A stretch of 64,000 nucleotides of DNA from Deltaproteobacteria bacterium ADurb.Bin207 (GTDB taxonomy: Bacteria > Myxococcota_A > Polyangia > Polyangiales > Polyangiaceae). A program made the position numbers and the translations under genes. The notes below the pieces were generated by a model, which saw only the letters and a list, made by a program, of their open reading frames with translations, did no database searches and was not told the DNA's origin. The DNA lies in contig MWCO01000025.1 of NCBI GenBank assembly GCA_002070115.1, positions 1 through 64,000 on the forward strand, read 5' to 3'. This document shows, piece after piece, positions 25,721 through 35,621 of the stretch (position 1 is its first letter; each line of letters begins with the position of its first letter).

Positions 25721-25846
25721 ACAAGGCGTTGATGGTGTGGGTAGGGAAAAGTAGCATATAGAGGCGCAGGTTAGGATTTGTCACGATTCGCAAGATAGGG
25801 TCCAGATGCCGTTTACTCTTCGGCCGACTGTGGCTAGGTCGAAGGG

Positions 25847-28800
25847 ATGGCCGACTTCGTACATTTGCACGTCCACACGCAGTACTCGTTGCTTGACGGT
25901 GCAATTCGCCTCAAGGCGGAGATGGACAAGCCGTTGGAAGAGCGGGTGGATCTGGTGGGGTTGGTGCGACGCCACGGGATGAAGGCGGTGGCGATTACGG
26001 ATCACGCCAATATGTTTGGGGCGATTGGGTTTTATAAGGCTTGTTTGGCCGAGGGCGTGCAACCGATTCTTGGCTGTGAGGTCAATGTGAAGCGGGACAC
26101 GGGCGCCTGGGGGGCGGCCGCGGAGCGAGCACCCGTGGACCATTTGGTGCTGCTAGCGGCATCGGAAAAGGGATACCACAACCTGGTTCGTATCGTGTCG
26201 TTGGGTCATGTGCAGCCCGCCAGCGATGTGGGACCGAGCGTGGCGATCGAGACGATTGCGGCCAATGCCTCGGATGTCGTGATATTGACGGGATGTTTGG
26301 GGGGACGGGTGGCCCAATCGGTGTTGCACCACGGCCCGGAGGCAGCGGATCCGGCGCTTGCGGAGCTTCGCGACATTGCAGACCCCGGTCATCTTTTCGT
26401 GGAACTTCAACACCATGGTTTTCCCGAGCAACCCGTGCTCAACGGGATTTTGGCCGAAGCTGCGGCCAGGATGGGCCTGCCGATCGTCGCAACCAACGAT
26501 GTGCATTACGCTCACGCGCAGGATGCGGAAGCGCAGTTGATGTTGAACTGCATTCACACTGGGACACGCTATAGCGAAGCCAAGGTGCTGCATCATGGGT
26601 CGAAGGAGATGTACCTGAAATCTCCCGAGCAGATGGCTGCACGCTTCTCGCAATGGCCACAAGCTCTTCAGCAAACCCTTGCGGTAGCGGAGATGTGCGG
26701 GTCTTGGAAATTGGTGTTGGGCAAGTCCACCCTGCCCACGTTCGATCTTCCCGAAGGGCAAGATACCACGACCTATTTCATCAAAGTGGCGATGGATGGG
26801 CTCCAACAACGCTTCGATGAATACCGTCGTATCGGCAAACCCGTCGATGAATCCGCCTACCGTCAGCGTCTCGAGCGGGAGATCTCGGTGATCGTCGAGA
26901 TGCAATTTCCGGGGTATTTTTTGATCGTCTGGGACTTCATCCGCTTTGCGAAGCAAAAGAAGATCCCGGTGGGGCCCGGACGAGGCTCGGGAGCAGGGTC
27001 GCTGGTGGCGTATGCGATGCGCATCACGGACTTGGACCCGATGCCTTACAACCTTCTGTTCGAGCGATTTTTGAATCCAGAGCGCGTATCGATGCCGGAT
27101 TTCGATATCGACTTCTGCATGGACCGACGAGACGAAGTCATTCGGTATGTGACACAAAAATATGGTGCGGATTCCGTGGGTCAGATCGCGGCATTTCATG
27201 AACTCAAAGCGCGAAGTGTGATCAAAGATGTAGGCCGATCGCTGGGCGTATCGGCTCAAGATACGCAGAAATTGGCGAGTCTGGTGCCGGACTTGGGGCA
27301 GGGGAAAACCGCGACGATACCGCAGGCTCTCGAGATCGAGCCCAAACTCAAAGCGATTTGGGAACTCGGGGGAATCGAGCGCGAAGTGTTGGAGCAAGCG
27401 CAAAGACTCGAAGGTTTGACACGACACATCGGCATGCATGCCGCAGGGGTCGTCATTTCCAATGGACCTTTATGGGATACCGTTCCGGCTTTTCGTCAAG
27501 GCGACACGCTCATCACGCAGTACAATATGTCCGATGTCGAGCAGGCAGGGCTGGTCAAGTTCGACTTTTTGGGTTTGCGCACACTGACCGTGATCGACGA
27601 AACGGTGCGCCGTGTGAACATGCGTCCGGATCGCCAAGGAAAAGAGCCTCTGGACATCAACCAGATCCCCATGGATGATGGGGAAACGTTTGCGTTGTTG
27701 CAATTGGGGGAAACGATTGGCGTGTTTCAGCTCGAGTCTTCGGGCATGCAAAACCTATTCAAAAAACTGCGCCCGGACTGTTTTGAAGACATCATCGCGG
27801 CGGTGGCGTTGTATCGCCCCGGACCTTTGGAAAGCGGGATGGTGGACCAGTTCGTTGCCTGTAAACACGGACGACAACTGATCAAAAAAATGCATCCGCT
27901 GATCGATGGCTTGCTGCAGCCCACCTACGGCGTGATCGTCTACCAAGAGCAAGTCATGCAAATCGCGCAGAAATTGGCGAATTATTCCCTTGGAGGAGCC
28001 GACTTGCTCCGTCGCGCGATGGGGAAAAAAAAGAAGGAGGAAATGGACAAGCAGACGGATCTATTTCTTCAAGGAGCGCGTGACAATGGGGTCGACGAAC
28101 ATAAAGCGAAAGAGATCTTCGAGCTTGTGGCGCAGTTTGCCAAATATGGCTTCAACCGGAGTCATTCGGCGGGTTACGCACTTCTGACCTATCAGACGGC
28201 CTACTTGAAAGCACACTATCCCGCGGAGTTTTTGTGTGCCTTGATGACGGCAGACCGGGAGAAGACGGAGAAGGTCGTGCGCATCATCGATGAGGGGCGA
28301 GCGATGGGCGTACAGATTTTGCCGCCGGACATCAACGGTTCGGATACGGACTTCAAAGTGGTGTATGGGTCACCCGATGGTAGCTATCGACCGACGGGGC
28401 AGGGGAGATTGAAGGACCCGCTGCAACCGATGATTCGATTTGGCCTTGGGGCGGTGCGTGGCGTGGGAGACGCGGCGCTGGAAGGAGTGTTCGAGGTTCG
28501 TAAGAATGGAGATTTCAAAGATATTTTTGATTTCTGTTCTCGTGTGGACGTGCGAAAACTCAATCGTGGCGTGCTCGAATCGTTGGTGCAAAGCGGCGCC
28601 TTTGACAGCACCTTGAAACCCTCGGGCGTTTCCAGAGCCCAAGCGCTGGCATCGATCGATGTGGCCATGGAACGTGGACGAAGCGCGAGCAAGGATAGGG
28701 AGCGAGGGCAGACGACGTTATTCGGGTTATTTGATGCGGCAGTCGGTAGTACAACCTCATCGGTGGCTGAATACCCGGATATTCCTTCGTGGGATTTGCG

Positions 28801-29461
28801 CGAGTCCTGCATTCGGGAAAAGCAGTCCCTCGGGTTTTATTTGTCGAGCCATCCGCTCGATCGGTATGGACGGAGCTTTGAAAAACTCGGAGCGGTGGCC
28901 GTCGAATCGCTCGTGAACAGGGACCCGTGGGCGGAAGTTCGGTTGGTTGGCATGGTGGAAAGCTATCGCGAGAAGATTTTCAAGGGGGGAGGGGGGAAAA
29001 GCGCCCTTTTCGATCTGGAGGATAAGACCGGAAAGGTAACGGCAAAAGTACGAGAGAGTCAGATTGACAAGCATGCGCCCATTTTGACATCGGCAGAGCC
29101 GGTGGTGGTGACGGGGAAGCTTCGGTTTCCGGAGAGTTCCTCGAGCGAGGAGCCAGAGACAACCCCGCAATTTCCCATGCTTTTGTTGGATTCCGTCGAG
29201 TTTCTTTCCAAAGTCATCCGTGAAGAGGCTCGAGGCATCGAATTGCGTTTACCAGAAAGCCAAACCACGGAGGAAATGATCCGTGGTCTAGGCGATGTGT
29301 TGAAACAATCTCCAGGAAAATGCCCCGTGATGATGGTGCTTCGATTGGCGACGGGAGAAGTGCATTTGTCGCTGCCCACCCACATGACGGTGGAGCCGGA
29401 CGAACGCTTGTTCACCTCCCTCGAGCGGCTATTTGGTCATCAAGTGGCTGAATTGCGATAG
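25847..29461 (+). CDS. dnaE: DNA polymerase III subunit alpha
   Basis: 1204 residues, the full replicative polymerase of the DnaE type. N-terminal PHP domain: FVHLHVHTQYSLLDGA, AITDHANMFGAIGFYKAC. Catalytic palm with PDFDIDFCMDRRDEVI (about residue 418) and the upstream GPGRGSGAGSLVAYA. Further on: YQEQVMQIAQKLANYSLGGAD and FNRSHSAGYALLTYQTAYLKAHYP. A beta-clamp motif QTTLFGLF sits near residue 954, followed by an OB-fold (VRLVGMVESYREKIFKGGGG) and a C-terminal tail. The ATG at 25847 has GAAGGG directly before it. Stop is 10 bp from the stop of the converging lipoprotein gene. Confidence 0.97.
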   Translation: MADFVHLHVHTQYSLLDGAIRLKAEMDKPLEERVDLVGLVRRHGMKAVAITDHANMFGAIGFYKACLAEGVQPILGCEVNVKRDTGAWGAAAERAPVDHLVLLAASEKGYHNLVRIVSLGHVQPASDVGPSVAIETIAANASDVVILTGCLGGRVAQSVLHHGPEAADPALAELRDIADPGHLFVELQHHGFPEQPVLNGILAEAAARMGLPIVATNDVHYAHAQDAEAQLMLNCIHTGTRYSEAKVLHHGSKEMYLKSPEQMAARFSQWPQALQQTLAVAEMCGSWKLVLGKSTLPTFDLPEGQDTTTYFIKVAMDGLQQRFDEYRRIGKPVDESAYRQRLEREISVIVEMQFPGYFLIVWDFIRFAKQKKIPVGPGRGSGAGSLVAYAMRITDLDPMPYNLLFERFLNPERVSMPDFDIDFCMDRRDEVIRYVTQKYGADSVGQIAAFHELKARSVIKDVGRSLGVSAQDTQKLASLVPDLGQGKTATIPQALEIEPKLKAIWELGGIEREVLEQAQRLEGLTRHIGMHAAGVVISNGPLWDTVPAFRQGDTLITQYNMSDVEQAGLVKFDFLGLRTLTVIDETVRRVNMRPDRQGKEPLDINQIPMDDGETFALLQLGETIGVFQLESSGMQNLFKKLRPDCFEDIIAAVALYRPGPLESGMVDQFVACKHGRQLIKKMHPLIDGLLQPTYGVIVYQEQVMQIAQKLANYSLGGADLLRRAMGKKKKEEMDKQTDLFLQGARDNGVDEHKAKEIFELVAQFAKYGFNRSHSAGYALLTYQTAYLKAHYPAEFLCALMTADREKTEKVVRIIDEGRAMGVQILPPDINGSDTDFKVVYGSPDGSYRPTGQGRLKDPLQPMIRFGLGAVRGVGDAALEGVFEVRKNGDFKDIFDFCSRVDVRKLNRGVLESLVQSGAFDSTLKPSGVSRAQALASIDVAMERGRSASKDRERGQTTLFGLFDAAVGSTTSSVAEYPDIPSWDLRESCIREKQSLGFYLSSHPLDRYGRSFEKLGAVAVESLVNRDPWAEVRLVGMVESYREKIFKGGGGKSALFDLEDKTGKVTAKVRESQIDKHAPILTSAEPVVVTGKLRFPESSSSEEPETTPQFPMLLLDSVEFLSKVIREEARGIELRLPESQTTEEMIRGLGDVLKQSPGKCPVMMVLRLATGEVHLSLPTHMTVEPDERLFTSLERLFGHQVAELR

Positions 29462-29471
29462 GGACGAATCG

Positions 29472-30995
29472 TCAAGGCTTGCAGGAGGGAGCGAACATGC
29501 GCACTGTCGTTCCCGTGACGACATAAGCATAACCAGCGTCGCCGGCGACATTGAAATTGCCCGGAGCGATGGGCGATAGAGGGATGCGCTTCAACAGGCT
29601 GGGGTTTCCGGTCTTTCGCTGGACGATGTCGAGCATAGGCGAAGGAGCAGAGGTGCCTGACATGACGGTGATGGCGATCGTGTCGTCGTTGATGAAAGCG
29701 ACTTGTCCTTGGGTTACGGTCGGTTGCGTGGTGTAGGTTTCGAGGATGGTCGATACGTGGTCAAGGGGTGCGGTTTGATTCGCCACGAGCCAATAAGCTC
29801 GAAGGTCTTTCCAATCGTTCGCCTCATCGCGTCGCGCCAACACCCAGGCCACGGCACCGGAGCGGCTCGATGCGAAGTAGCCTGAAGAGATGAAGGAATT
29901 GATCATGGCGGGCAACTCGTAGGTGCCGCTGTTGGCGGATTGAGGCGACGCGGGATCGGATTGAAGGCTGAATTGGTAGGTAATGATCGGGGACGGGTTG
30001 TAATCGACTACCACCGAGAACAGCAGCAAGCGAGGGCCGGAGGAGGCTGCGGCACCTGTTTCTTGGGCATCGTTGGCGAAATACGATGGCAGGTTCGTGG
30101 GAAGCCCTGGGGCATAGCGGGCGGTGTTTCCTCCGCTAGAATAATGATACAGGTAGATGGCATCATTGGGGGCCGCGAGTCGAGAAGACAAGTAGGGCAC
30201 ACGTACGGTGGCTTTCGACGGTGGAGACACGGGGCTCCTACCATCGAGGGGTAGATCGAGCCAGGCAATCTCGGTGGTGTCCATGGCGCTATTTTTGACA
30301 GCCCAGAGGCGTTCACCACTTCGGATGAGGTAGGAATAACCAGCGCCAATATTGTTGGGAACGGTTTCGAGTCGTACGGCGCCCGGGTTGCGCGTATTGA
30401 AGATCACGAAACCGTCCGCGGTAAGTGCTGCCAGATAGTTGCGGACGCCGACCACACAGACTCGATTGGTAGCCTGGTTGCATGCCAGGTTTCCAGGAAG
30501 CTCGAACGAGGTGATGTCCTCTTTCATCTCGCTGGCGATGGTACAAACGCCCTGCGAGCATTTGCGTTTTTTGCATCCCACCGGAGGGCACCAAGTATCG
30601 TCGTAACACTCGCGCAACGCACCATCGAAGGGGTCACCCCCTTCGGCAGCATCATTATCGCCATCCGTCTCCACATCGGAGGCCTCGGTGACATCCACGG
30701 GGGCATCGGCTTCGGGGGAAACATCGGCTTCGTCAATGACATCCTCGGGCGAATCGGGTTCGGCATCCGCATCGGCATCGGGTGTGATGATGACATCATT
30801 ATCCGTATCCGGATTATTGGTATCCGCTTCGGATTTTGCATCTCCGGCACCCGTCTCTACATCGAGACTCGCGTCGGAAGCAGGGCCTTGTTGGATGAGG
30901 GATTCGTCGAGGGACACGAAACACGAGGAAGTCGCCAGCACGGCACTGGTCATGATGAAAGCGAGCCACAGACGGGAAGAACGGTTCGTGAGCAT
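29472..30995 (-). CDS. Lipoprotein with Asp-rich stalk and probable beta-propeller domain
   Basis: 507 residues. Signal ends ATSSCFVS (lipobox-like SSC). Residues 35-130 are an extended low-complexity stalk of Asp, Glu, Ala, Pro and Val. After CYDDTWCPPVGCKKRKCSQGVC, a Cys-rich knot, comes a long domain of repeated strand pairs (LAALTADGFVIFNTRNPGAVR, ERLWAVKNSAMDTTEIAWLDL and others) that looks like a beta-propeller reaching the C-terminus. It is the last gene of the kinase unit and its start shares one base with the stop of the gene before (TGATG). It may be the surface target or sensor of that kinase; that is inference. Confidence 0.75.
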   Translation of the reverse strand: MLTNRSSRLWLAFIMTSAVLATSSCFVSLDESLIQQGPASDASLDVETGAGDAKSEADTNNPDTDNDVIITPDADADAEPDSPEDVIDEADVSPEADAPVDVTEASDVETDGDNDAAEGGDPFDGALRECYDDTWCPPVGCKKRKCSQGVCTIASEMKEDITSFELPGNLACNQATNRVCVVGVRNYLAALTADGFVIFNTRNPGAVRLETVPNNIGAGYSYLIRSGERLWAVKNSAMDTTEIAWLDLPLDGRSPVSPPSKATVRVPYLSSRLAAPNDAIYLYHYSSGGNTARYAPGLPTNLPSYFANDAQETGAAASSGPRLLLFSVVVDYNPSPIITYQFSLQSDPASPQSANSGTYELPAMINSFISSGYFASSRSGAVAWVLARRDEANDWKDLRAYWLVANQTAPLDHVSTILETYTTQPTVTQGQVAFINDDTIAITVMSGTSAPSPMLDIVQRKTGNPSLLKRIPLSPIAPGNFNVAGDAGYAYVVTGTTVRMFAPSCKP

Positions 30996-31948
30996 CAGAA
31001 TGAACCTCGTAGTTGGACACCGGTGGGTGTGGCGGACAGAGAGAAAGAGGAATCCTCCGTTGTTTTTCTTGGCTTATCTTCCGGCCATAGCAGCAGCGTC
31101 GTGCCGACGCCTCCGAGGACGACGGCGCCTGCCCACGCAACATTGGTCCATAAGCGAAGTTGTTTGGCGTCATCGTAGGATTGCTGGGTGCGTTGTTCCT
31201 CGAACGTGTCGCGAGCGGAGAGGGTTTTGAAGCCAAGGGCCACGGCGACACCGGCGGATACGACGCCTGCGCCGACCGCCGAATAACCTATAATTTTCCG
31301 TGTCTTAGGTGAGGAAGGGTCGACATGGACGACGGGTTCTGGTTCGGGTTCATCGATGAGCGGAGGAGGAGGTGGAGGAGCTGCTGGCTCGGGTTCTGGT
31401 TCTGGCAGCGGTTCGGTGACATCGAGGTCGACGACTTCGCCTGCGGTAAGCTCCACCTCTCGTTTTTCGGTGATATCGCCTCGAACCACGATAAGGACAT
31501 GAGAGCCTGGAGTTCCATGCAAACGAGCTGGTGGTGATAATTCAGTGGAGTCTTCGAGGTGAACGACGAGGTCTTCAGGGCCGGTGACAGCCACGGCTCC
31601 CAGGGATTGCCGGAGCGCATCGAGATGTTTTTGTGCTTCTTTTTTGGACTTGGCATCGAGTCCGGGCAGTTCGAGGGCGAGGGAGAAGTTATCCGCCGCA
31701 CGAGCCGGTTGCTCGGCTTTTTCCCACGCCATGGCGGCAGCGTAGGGGCCAGCGCCATGCTTCCGCAGTCGGGTGGTAGCTTCGAAGTGCAAGGCCGCTT
31801 CGCGGAATCGTCCCTCGTCAAGCGCCTTTTTCCCTTCATTGTATTGCTGACGAGCCTCTGCGGCATCATCCGCTTGAGCCATGGGCGAAGCGATGAAAAC
31901 CAGCAGGGTGAGAGCGAAAAAAAGATGACGAAAGATGGTTGAATTCAT
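30995..31948 (-). CDS. TPR protein with proline hinge and two membrane spans
   Basis: 317 residues from the ATG at 31948; a TTG at 31960 would overlap the kinase stop. Signal MNSTIFRHLFFALTLLVFIASPMAQA, then TPR-like helices (EARQQYNEGKKALDEGRFREAALHFEATTRL), a PEGA-like beta region (SHVLIVVRGDITEKREVELTAGEVVDLDV), a Pro/Glu hinge, and two hydrophobic segments, IIGYSAVGAGVVSAGVAVALGF and WTNVAWAGAVVLGGVGTTLLLW. This layout recurs beside myxobacterial Ser/Thr kinases. It sits between the kinase and the Asp-rich lipoprotein with overlaps or near-overlaps on both sides, so the three form one operon. Confidence 0.8.
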   Translation of the reverse strand: MNSTIFRHLFFALTLLVFIASPMAQADDAAEARQQYNEGKKALDEGRFREAALHFEATTRLRKHGAGPYAAAMAWEKAEQPARAADNFSLALELPGLDAKSKKEAQKHLDALRQSLGAVAVTGPEDLVVHLEDSTELSPPARLHGTPGSHVLIVVRGDITEKREVELTAGEVVDLDVTEPLPEPEPEPAAPPPPPPLIDEPEPEPVVHVDPSSPKTRKIIGYSAVGAGVVSAGVAVALGFKTLSARDTFEEQRTQQSYDDAKQLRLWTNVAWAGAVVLGGVGTTLLLWPEDKPRKTTEDSSFSLSATPTGVQLRGSF

Positions 31949-31956
31949 GGCATGAA

Positions 31957-33627
31957 TCAAAAAGGGTTATCGGGGATTGCAGGTGTTTTGCCAGTCTTGG
32001 GCGTTGGTTTGACAACGGGTGTCGTTGGCGTCGCAGCAGGAGGTGGTTGGGGGGCGACGACAGTCGTGGGTGGAGCCGTTGGTGTTGCCGTCGCGGGGGG
32101 AGAAACCGCGGAAGCGGCGGCATCCGGCGATGGCGTCAACTCGACACTCCATTCGGATTCCGTGGCATCATGATTGATGGTGAGGGTGGCGGTCTCGAAA
32201 CCAGGGGCTCGTACGACAACGGTATGGGTTTGACCTGGTTCAGGACGATCGAAGCTTCGGACACCTTTGCCGAGAATGACGTGATTGACCTCGATTTCCG
32301 CATCGGAAGGCGATGGTCTGACGACGATGATATTGGGATTTTGGGGGGGAGGTGGTGCCAAAGACGCCGTTTGCGTGGGTGGATTCGAAGCCACGGTTGG
32401 TGGCGTGGCCGCGGGAGCGGATGGCAAGGAGCTGACGGCGACGATACCCATGATACCCGCGATGGTGATGCCCCCCGCCACGAAGGTGATGGCCGTAGCG
32501 GTGGAACGTCGCATACCGCGGGAGCGATACTGCACGGAATAGGGCTCGACGGAAGCCCCGGGCATTCCCATGGTTTCGTCTGGGATTGCGGCGGCGGCTT
32601 GTCGAATTTGCGCCTGACGAATTTCGATTTCGCGACCACAAAGCATGCGAACGGAGTTGGCCACATTGCTTGCGGAAACCATCATGCTTCGGGAGACGAG
32701 ATACTTTTCGAGGGCCATTCTCATCTGCTCGGCGGTTTGGTAGCGGCGAGCAGGATCGATCGCGAGCGAGTAGGCGAGAATGTTTTCGAGGTCTTGAGGG
32801 ATATCGGGACGCACTTGTTTGGGCGGAATGATGTTACCTGCCAACAAATTCTGCAGTCGCGCGACATCGTTGGCTCCCGCCCAGGCACGATATCCCGTCA
32901 GGGCTTCGTACAGCACCGCACCCATCGAAAAAATATCGGAGCGACGGTCTACAGTGGTATCTCCCACCGCTTGCTCCGGCGACATGTACGCGACTTTTCC
33001 TTTGAGTTGCCCGGCAACTGTTGGCGCGTGTTCGAGTCCCATCGCTTTGGCCACTCCAAAGTCCGCTACTTTGACTTGGCCGTTGATGCTCAGCAAAATG
33101 TTGTGAGGAGATACATCGCGATGTACCACATTGAGAGGATAGCCATTGTCGTCGCGAAGCTCGTGCGCGGCATGTAGCCCCGCGCAGGCATCCGCAACGA
33201 TACGTACCGCGACGGGATCCTCCAAAGGAGTTCGCGGTCGTGCTTTCAACAGTGTGAGAAGCGATATGCCATCGACCCATTCCATGGCGAGAAATAGGAC
33301 ATCACCCACTTCACCCAGGTCGTGAATCTCGCAAACGTTGGGATGATGAACGGCGGCTGCAATGCGAGCCTCGTCAAGAAACATACGTTCGAATTCGGGG
33401 TCAGCGGCGAGTGCGGGCATGATCGTTTTAATGGCGACGATCTTTTGAAATCCTCGTTGACCGGATTGACGCGCGGCCCAAACGCGTGCCATCCCGCCTT
33501 GTGCCACCGGGACGAGCAAAGTGTAGCGTCCAAGCTTCTGACCTGGATAGAGCGCATCGGAGCCTAACGGGGAAGTGGCTGGCAGCGCGCCGCTCGGTCT
33601 AGCTGGGTTATCGGAGATTGCTTCCAT
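31957..33627 (-). CDS. Transmembrane serine/threonine protein kinase with PEGA-type sensor region
   Basis: 556 residues. Kinase domain in residues 30-305: VAQGGMARVWAA, VAIKTIMP, HRDVSPHN (about residue 170), ADFGVAKA, MSPEQ and DRRSDIFSMGAVLYE. A membrane span near 378-402 (ATAITFVAGGITIAGIMGIVAV) leads to an outer part with a PEGA-like fold (IIVVRPSPSDAEIEVNHVIL, VVRAPGFETATLTIN) and a Pro/Thr-rich tail. The kinase is intact and similar to the one at 2286-4055. It heads an operon with the TPR and Asp-rich lipoprotein genes. The ATG at 33627 faces the AgmX-like gene across 234 bp. Confidence 0.93.
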   Translation of the reverse strand: MEAISDNPARPSGALPATSPLGSDALYPGQKLGRYTLLVPVAQGGMARVWAARQSGQRGFQKIVAIKTIMPALAADPEFERMFLDEARIAAAVHHPNVCEIHDLGEVGDVLFLAMEWVDGISLLTLLKARPRTPLEDPVAVRIVADACAGLHAAHELRDDNGYPLNVVHRDVSPHNILLSINGQVKVADFGVAKAMGLEHAPTVAGQLKGKVAYMSPEQAVGDTTVDRRSDIFSMGAVLYEALTGYRAWAGANDVARLQNLLAGNIIPPKQVRPDIPQDLENILAYSLAIDPARRYQTAEQMRMALEKYLVSRSMMVSASNVANSVRMLCGREIEIRQAQIRQAAAAIPDETMGMPGASVEPYSVQYRSRGMRRSTATAITFVAGGITIAGIMGIVAVSSLPSAPAATPPTVASNPPTQTASLAPPPPQNPNIIVVRPSPSDAEIEVNHVILGKGVRSFDRPEPGQTHTVVVRAPGFETATLTINHDATESEWSVELTPSPDAAASAVSPPATATPTAPPTTVVAPQPPPAATPTTPVVKPTPKTGKTPAIPDNPF

Positions 33628-33861
33628 TCCAAACCTAATCTATCACCACTGGCGGTCTTTACCCACCGATGAGCGATTGCTATTGCCATGAGACGAAAAA
33701 TCTTCGACTTGTCGCGTCGGTTGCCTCTGGCTCCAGGATGCGAGATGTGCGACGCTGTCGTATGGTGGTGCGTTCGCCGTGAATCGTGAGTCCATTTTGG
33801 TATTATCCGATGCTATGCCACCCAAGACTTCGACCTGGGGGGCAAGAGGGTTGGCTGGGCG

Positions 33862-35571
33862 ATGATCAACACGAAGTGTCCCGAATGTTCTGCTCGATTT
33901 TTTGTATCAGAAGACCTTGTGGCGAACAAAACCGTTCGGTTCCGATGCCGGGAGTGCGGGGGAACGATTACGGTGGACGGCAGGCAGCAGGAGGGCGGGG
34001 GAGAACCGAACGACGGCACACAAGCTACGAGAGCCTCTGGCGCACCGGGAGGGAAACACGCGACCTTGCGTCCGACGGCGAGCGCGATATCTGAATTCAG
34101 CGAAAAAATAGGCGATGCGGCGGGGCACAACGAAGGGGGCGACAAGGCCGAACGTCAAATCGATTCGGATTCGACCGTCAAACCGGCGCCAGGAAAAAGC
34201 AGTGCCGCGAAAACGCCGCTGCCAACGGAGCCCAAGGAAAAACCATCGAGGCCTTCGAAACCTGCGGACCTCGATGGTGAGCCGACCACCGAATGGACGA
34301 AAAGCCAAGCAATACGCGAAAAACTCAGTCCGCCTTCCTCCAAACCACGGACTTCTCGTGTGTCGATGGAACTTGGTTCCGTGTTTGCCGTGCCCCAAGA
34401 CGAAGAGGATGTCGAAGTACCCGTGGACGAGGACGATTCCGCCGCGTCGCCCGATTCGGAGGATATCCACCTCGAGCCGATCGAAAGTGTACCGCCGGCG
34501 CCGAACCGTTTGGCTCCTCCTGCTCCGCCCGCGCCGAAAATCAAGCCTCCACCTCCCAAACCCAAAAATCTCGATCGTCCCAGTTCCGGACGCGTCGATA
34601 TTGGCGCCGCATTATTTCGCTCCGAAAGCCTTTCTTTGGATTCTCCCGTCGACCTGTTCGCGCCTGTGGCCGTGCCCGCGAGCACCATGACCGACGAGTT
34701 GCCACCTTCAGAACCTCCCGCCGCTCCGCTGCTTTCTCCAACGCCAGCCATCGCGGTACCGCAAGCCACGGCTTCTTCCGATGATATAAAACCAGCTTCT
34801 TCACCTGCTTCTTCGGGACGCGGATGGTGGGTGGCGGTAGCAGCCGCTGTGCTTCTCGCGACCGGTGGCGCCTATTTCGCCTTTGGTAGAACAACATCTT
34901 CGGAACAGGCTTCGCTTTCGACATCGGCCTCGCCGCCCCTCGAGACACAAGTGCCGGCGTTGCCCGAACCGTCAGAGAAACCGTCGGATGATCCCGCGGT
35001 CGTGAAGGCAGAGCCGGACTCTCCCGCGACTTCGGCCGCAGTTCCGCCAAGTTCCGAACCGGAACCCGTAGCTGCTGCCTTGCCGCCCTCTGGAGCGTCA
35101 GAACCCGAGCGAGACTCCCATGCCATGGCTCCCGCCGCAGTCACGAAAGCAGACTCGGCAGCAGCAACACCAGCACCTACCAAAACGGAGGTTGCAGCGG
35201 CAACACCCGCGCCCACGTCCACGCCGACAGCGGCGGCCACGACGAAGCCATCGACTCCCGCCGCGGTTCCAACGCCGCCGCCTCCAGGGGAAGGTGGCGG
35301 GGCGCCTTTTGACAGAGCAGCCGCTTCCGCCTCGATAGCCGCCCTAAAATCCGCGGCGCAAAGCTGTAAACAGCCGGAGGGACCCAAAGGAAATGCTTCG
35401 GTTTCCATTACCTTCGCTCCTTCCGGTCGCGTTACCGTCGCCACCGTCAGCGGTCCGCCTTTCGCTGGGACTCCCGTGGGTGGATGCATCGCCGCCACGT
35501 TTCGTGGTGCTTCGGTGCCGCCGTTTTCAGGACCGAACGTGACCGTTCGCACCATGGTGCCCATGTTCTGA
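33862..35571 (+). CDS. Zinc-ribbon membrane protein with AgmX/PglI-like C-terminal domain
   Basis: 569 residues. N-terminal zinc ribbon with C6-x2-C9 and C29-x2-C32 (TKCPECSARF, FRCRECGGTI), a form seen in MJ0042-type fingers. A very long Pro/Ser/Asp-rich linker, a single span near residue 325 (GWWVAVAAAVLLATGGAYFAFG), another Ala/Pro/Thr-rich linker, and a C-terminal domain of about 85 residues (AALKSAAQSCKQPEGPKGNASVSI ... GGCIAATFRGASVPPFSG) that matches the TonB-like AgmX/PglI C-terminus. In myxobacteria such proteins (GltJ, AgmX) span the envelope in gliding and related machines. No partner motility gene is in the window, so its role stays open. Confidence 0.8.
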   Translation: MINTKCPECSARFFVSEDLVANKTVRFRCRECGGTITVDGRQQEGGGEPNDGTQATRASGAPGGKHATLRPTASAISEFSEKIGDAAGHNEGGDKAERQIDSDSTVKPAPGKSSAAKTPLPTEPKEKPSRPSKPADLDGEPTTEWTKSQAIREKLSPPSSKPRTSRVSMELGSVFAVPQDEEDVEVPVDEDDSAASPDSEDIHLEPIESVPPAPNRLAPPAPPAPKIKPPPPKPKNLDRPSSGRVDIGAALFRSESLSLDSPVDLFAPVAVPASTMTDELPPSEPPAAPLLSPTPAIAVPQATASSDDIKPASSPASSGRGWWVAVAAAVLLATGGAYFAFGRTTSSEQASLSTSASPPLETQVPALPEPSEKPSDDPAVVKAEPDSPATSAAVPPSSEPEPVAAALPPSGASEPERDSHAMAPAAVTKADSAAATPAPTKTEVAAATPAPTSTPTAAATTKPSTPAAVPTPPPPGEGGGAPFDRAAASASIAALKSAAQSCKQPEGPKGNASVSITFAPSGRVTVATVSGPPFAGTPVGGCIAATFRGASVPPFSGPNVTVRTMVPMF

Positions 35572-35621
35572 CCCACACCGTGTTCCGAGACAGAATGGAC
35601 AATTCAGGCTAGGCTTGAAGC

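Larger units (their letters stand above)
25561..25846. other. Divergent intergenic region before dnaE with two dyads
   Basis: 286 bp between the lipoprotein and dnaE genes, which point away from each other. No coding frame. Contains two inverted repeats with 8-bp arms, 31 bp apart, listed separately, and should hold promoters for both genes. I see no clear -35/-10 pair. Confidence 0.5.

Noticed and set aside
26153-27439. Long open frame antisense to dnaE
   Set aside because: Follows the codon pattern of dnaE on the other strand and has a His/Arg-rich composition without domain features.
31939-33177. Gly/Trp/Arg-rich open frame opposite the second Ser/Thr kinase
   Set aside because: Repetitive Gly/Arg/Trp composition arises from the Pro-rich kinase tail read antisense.
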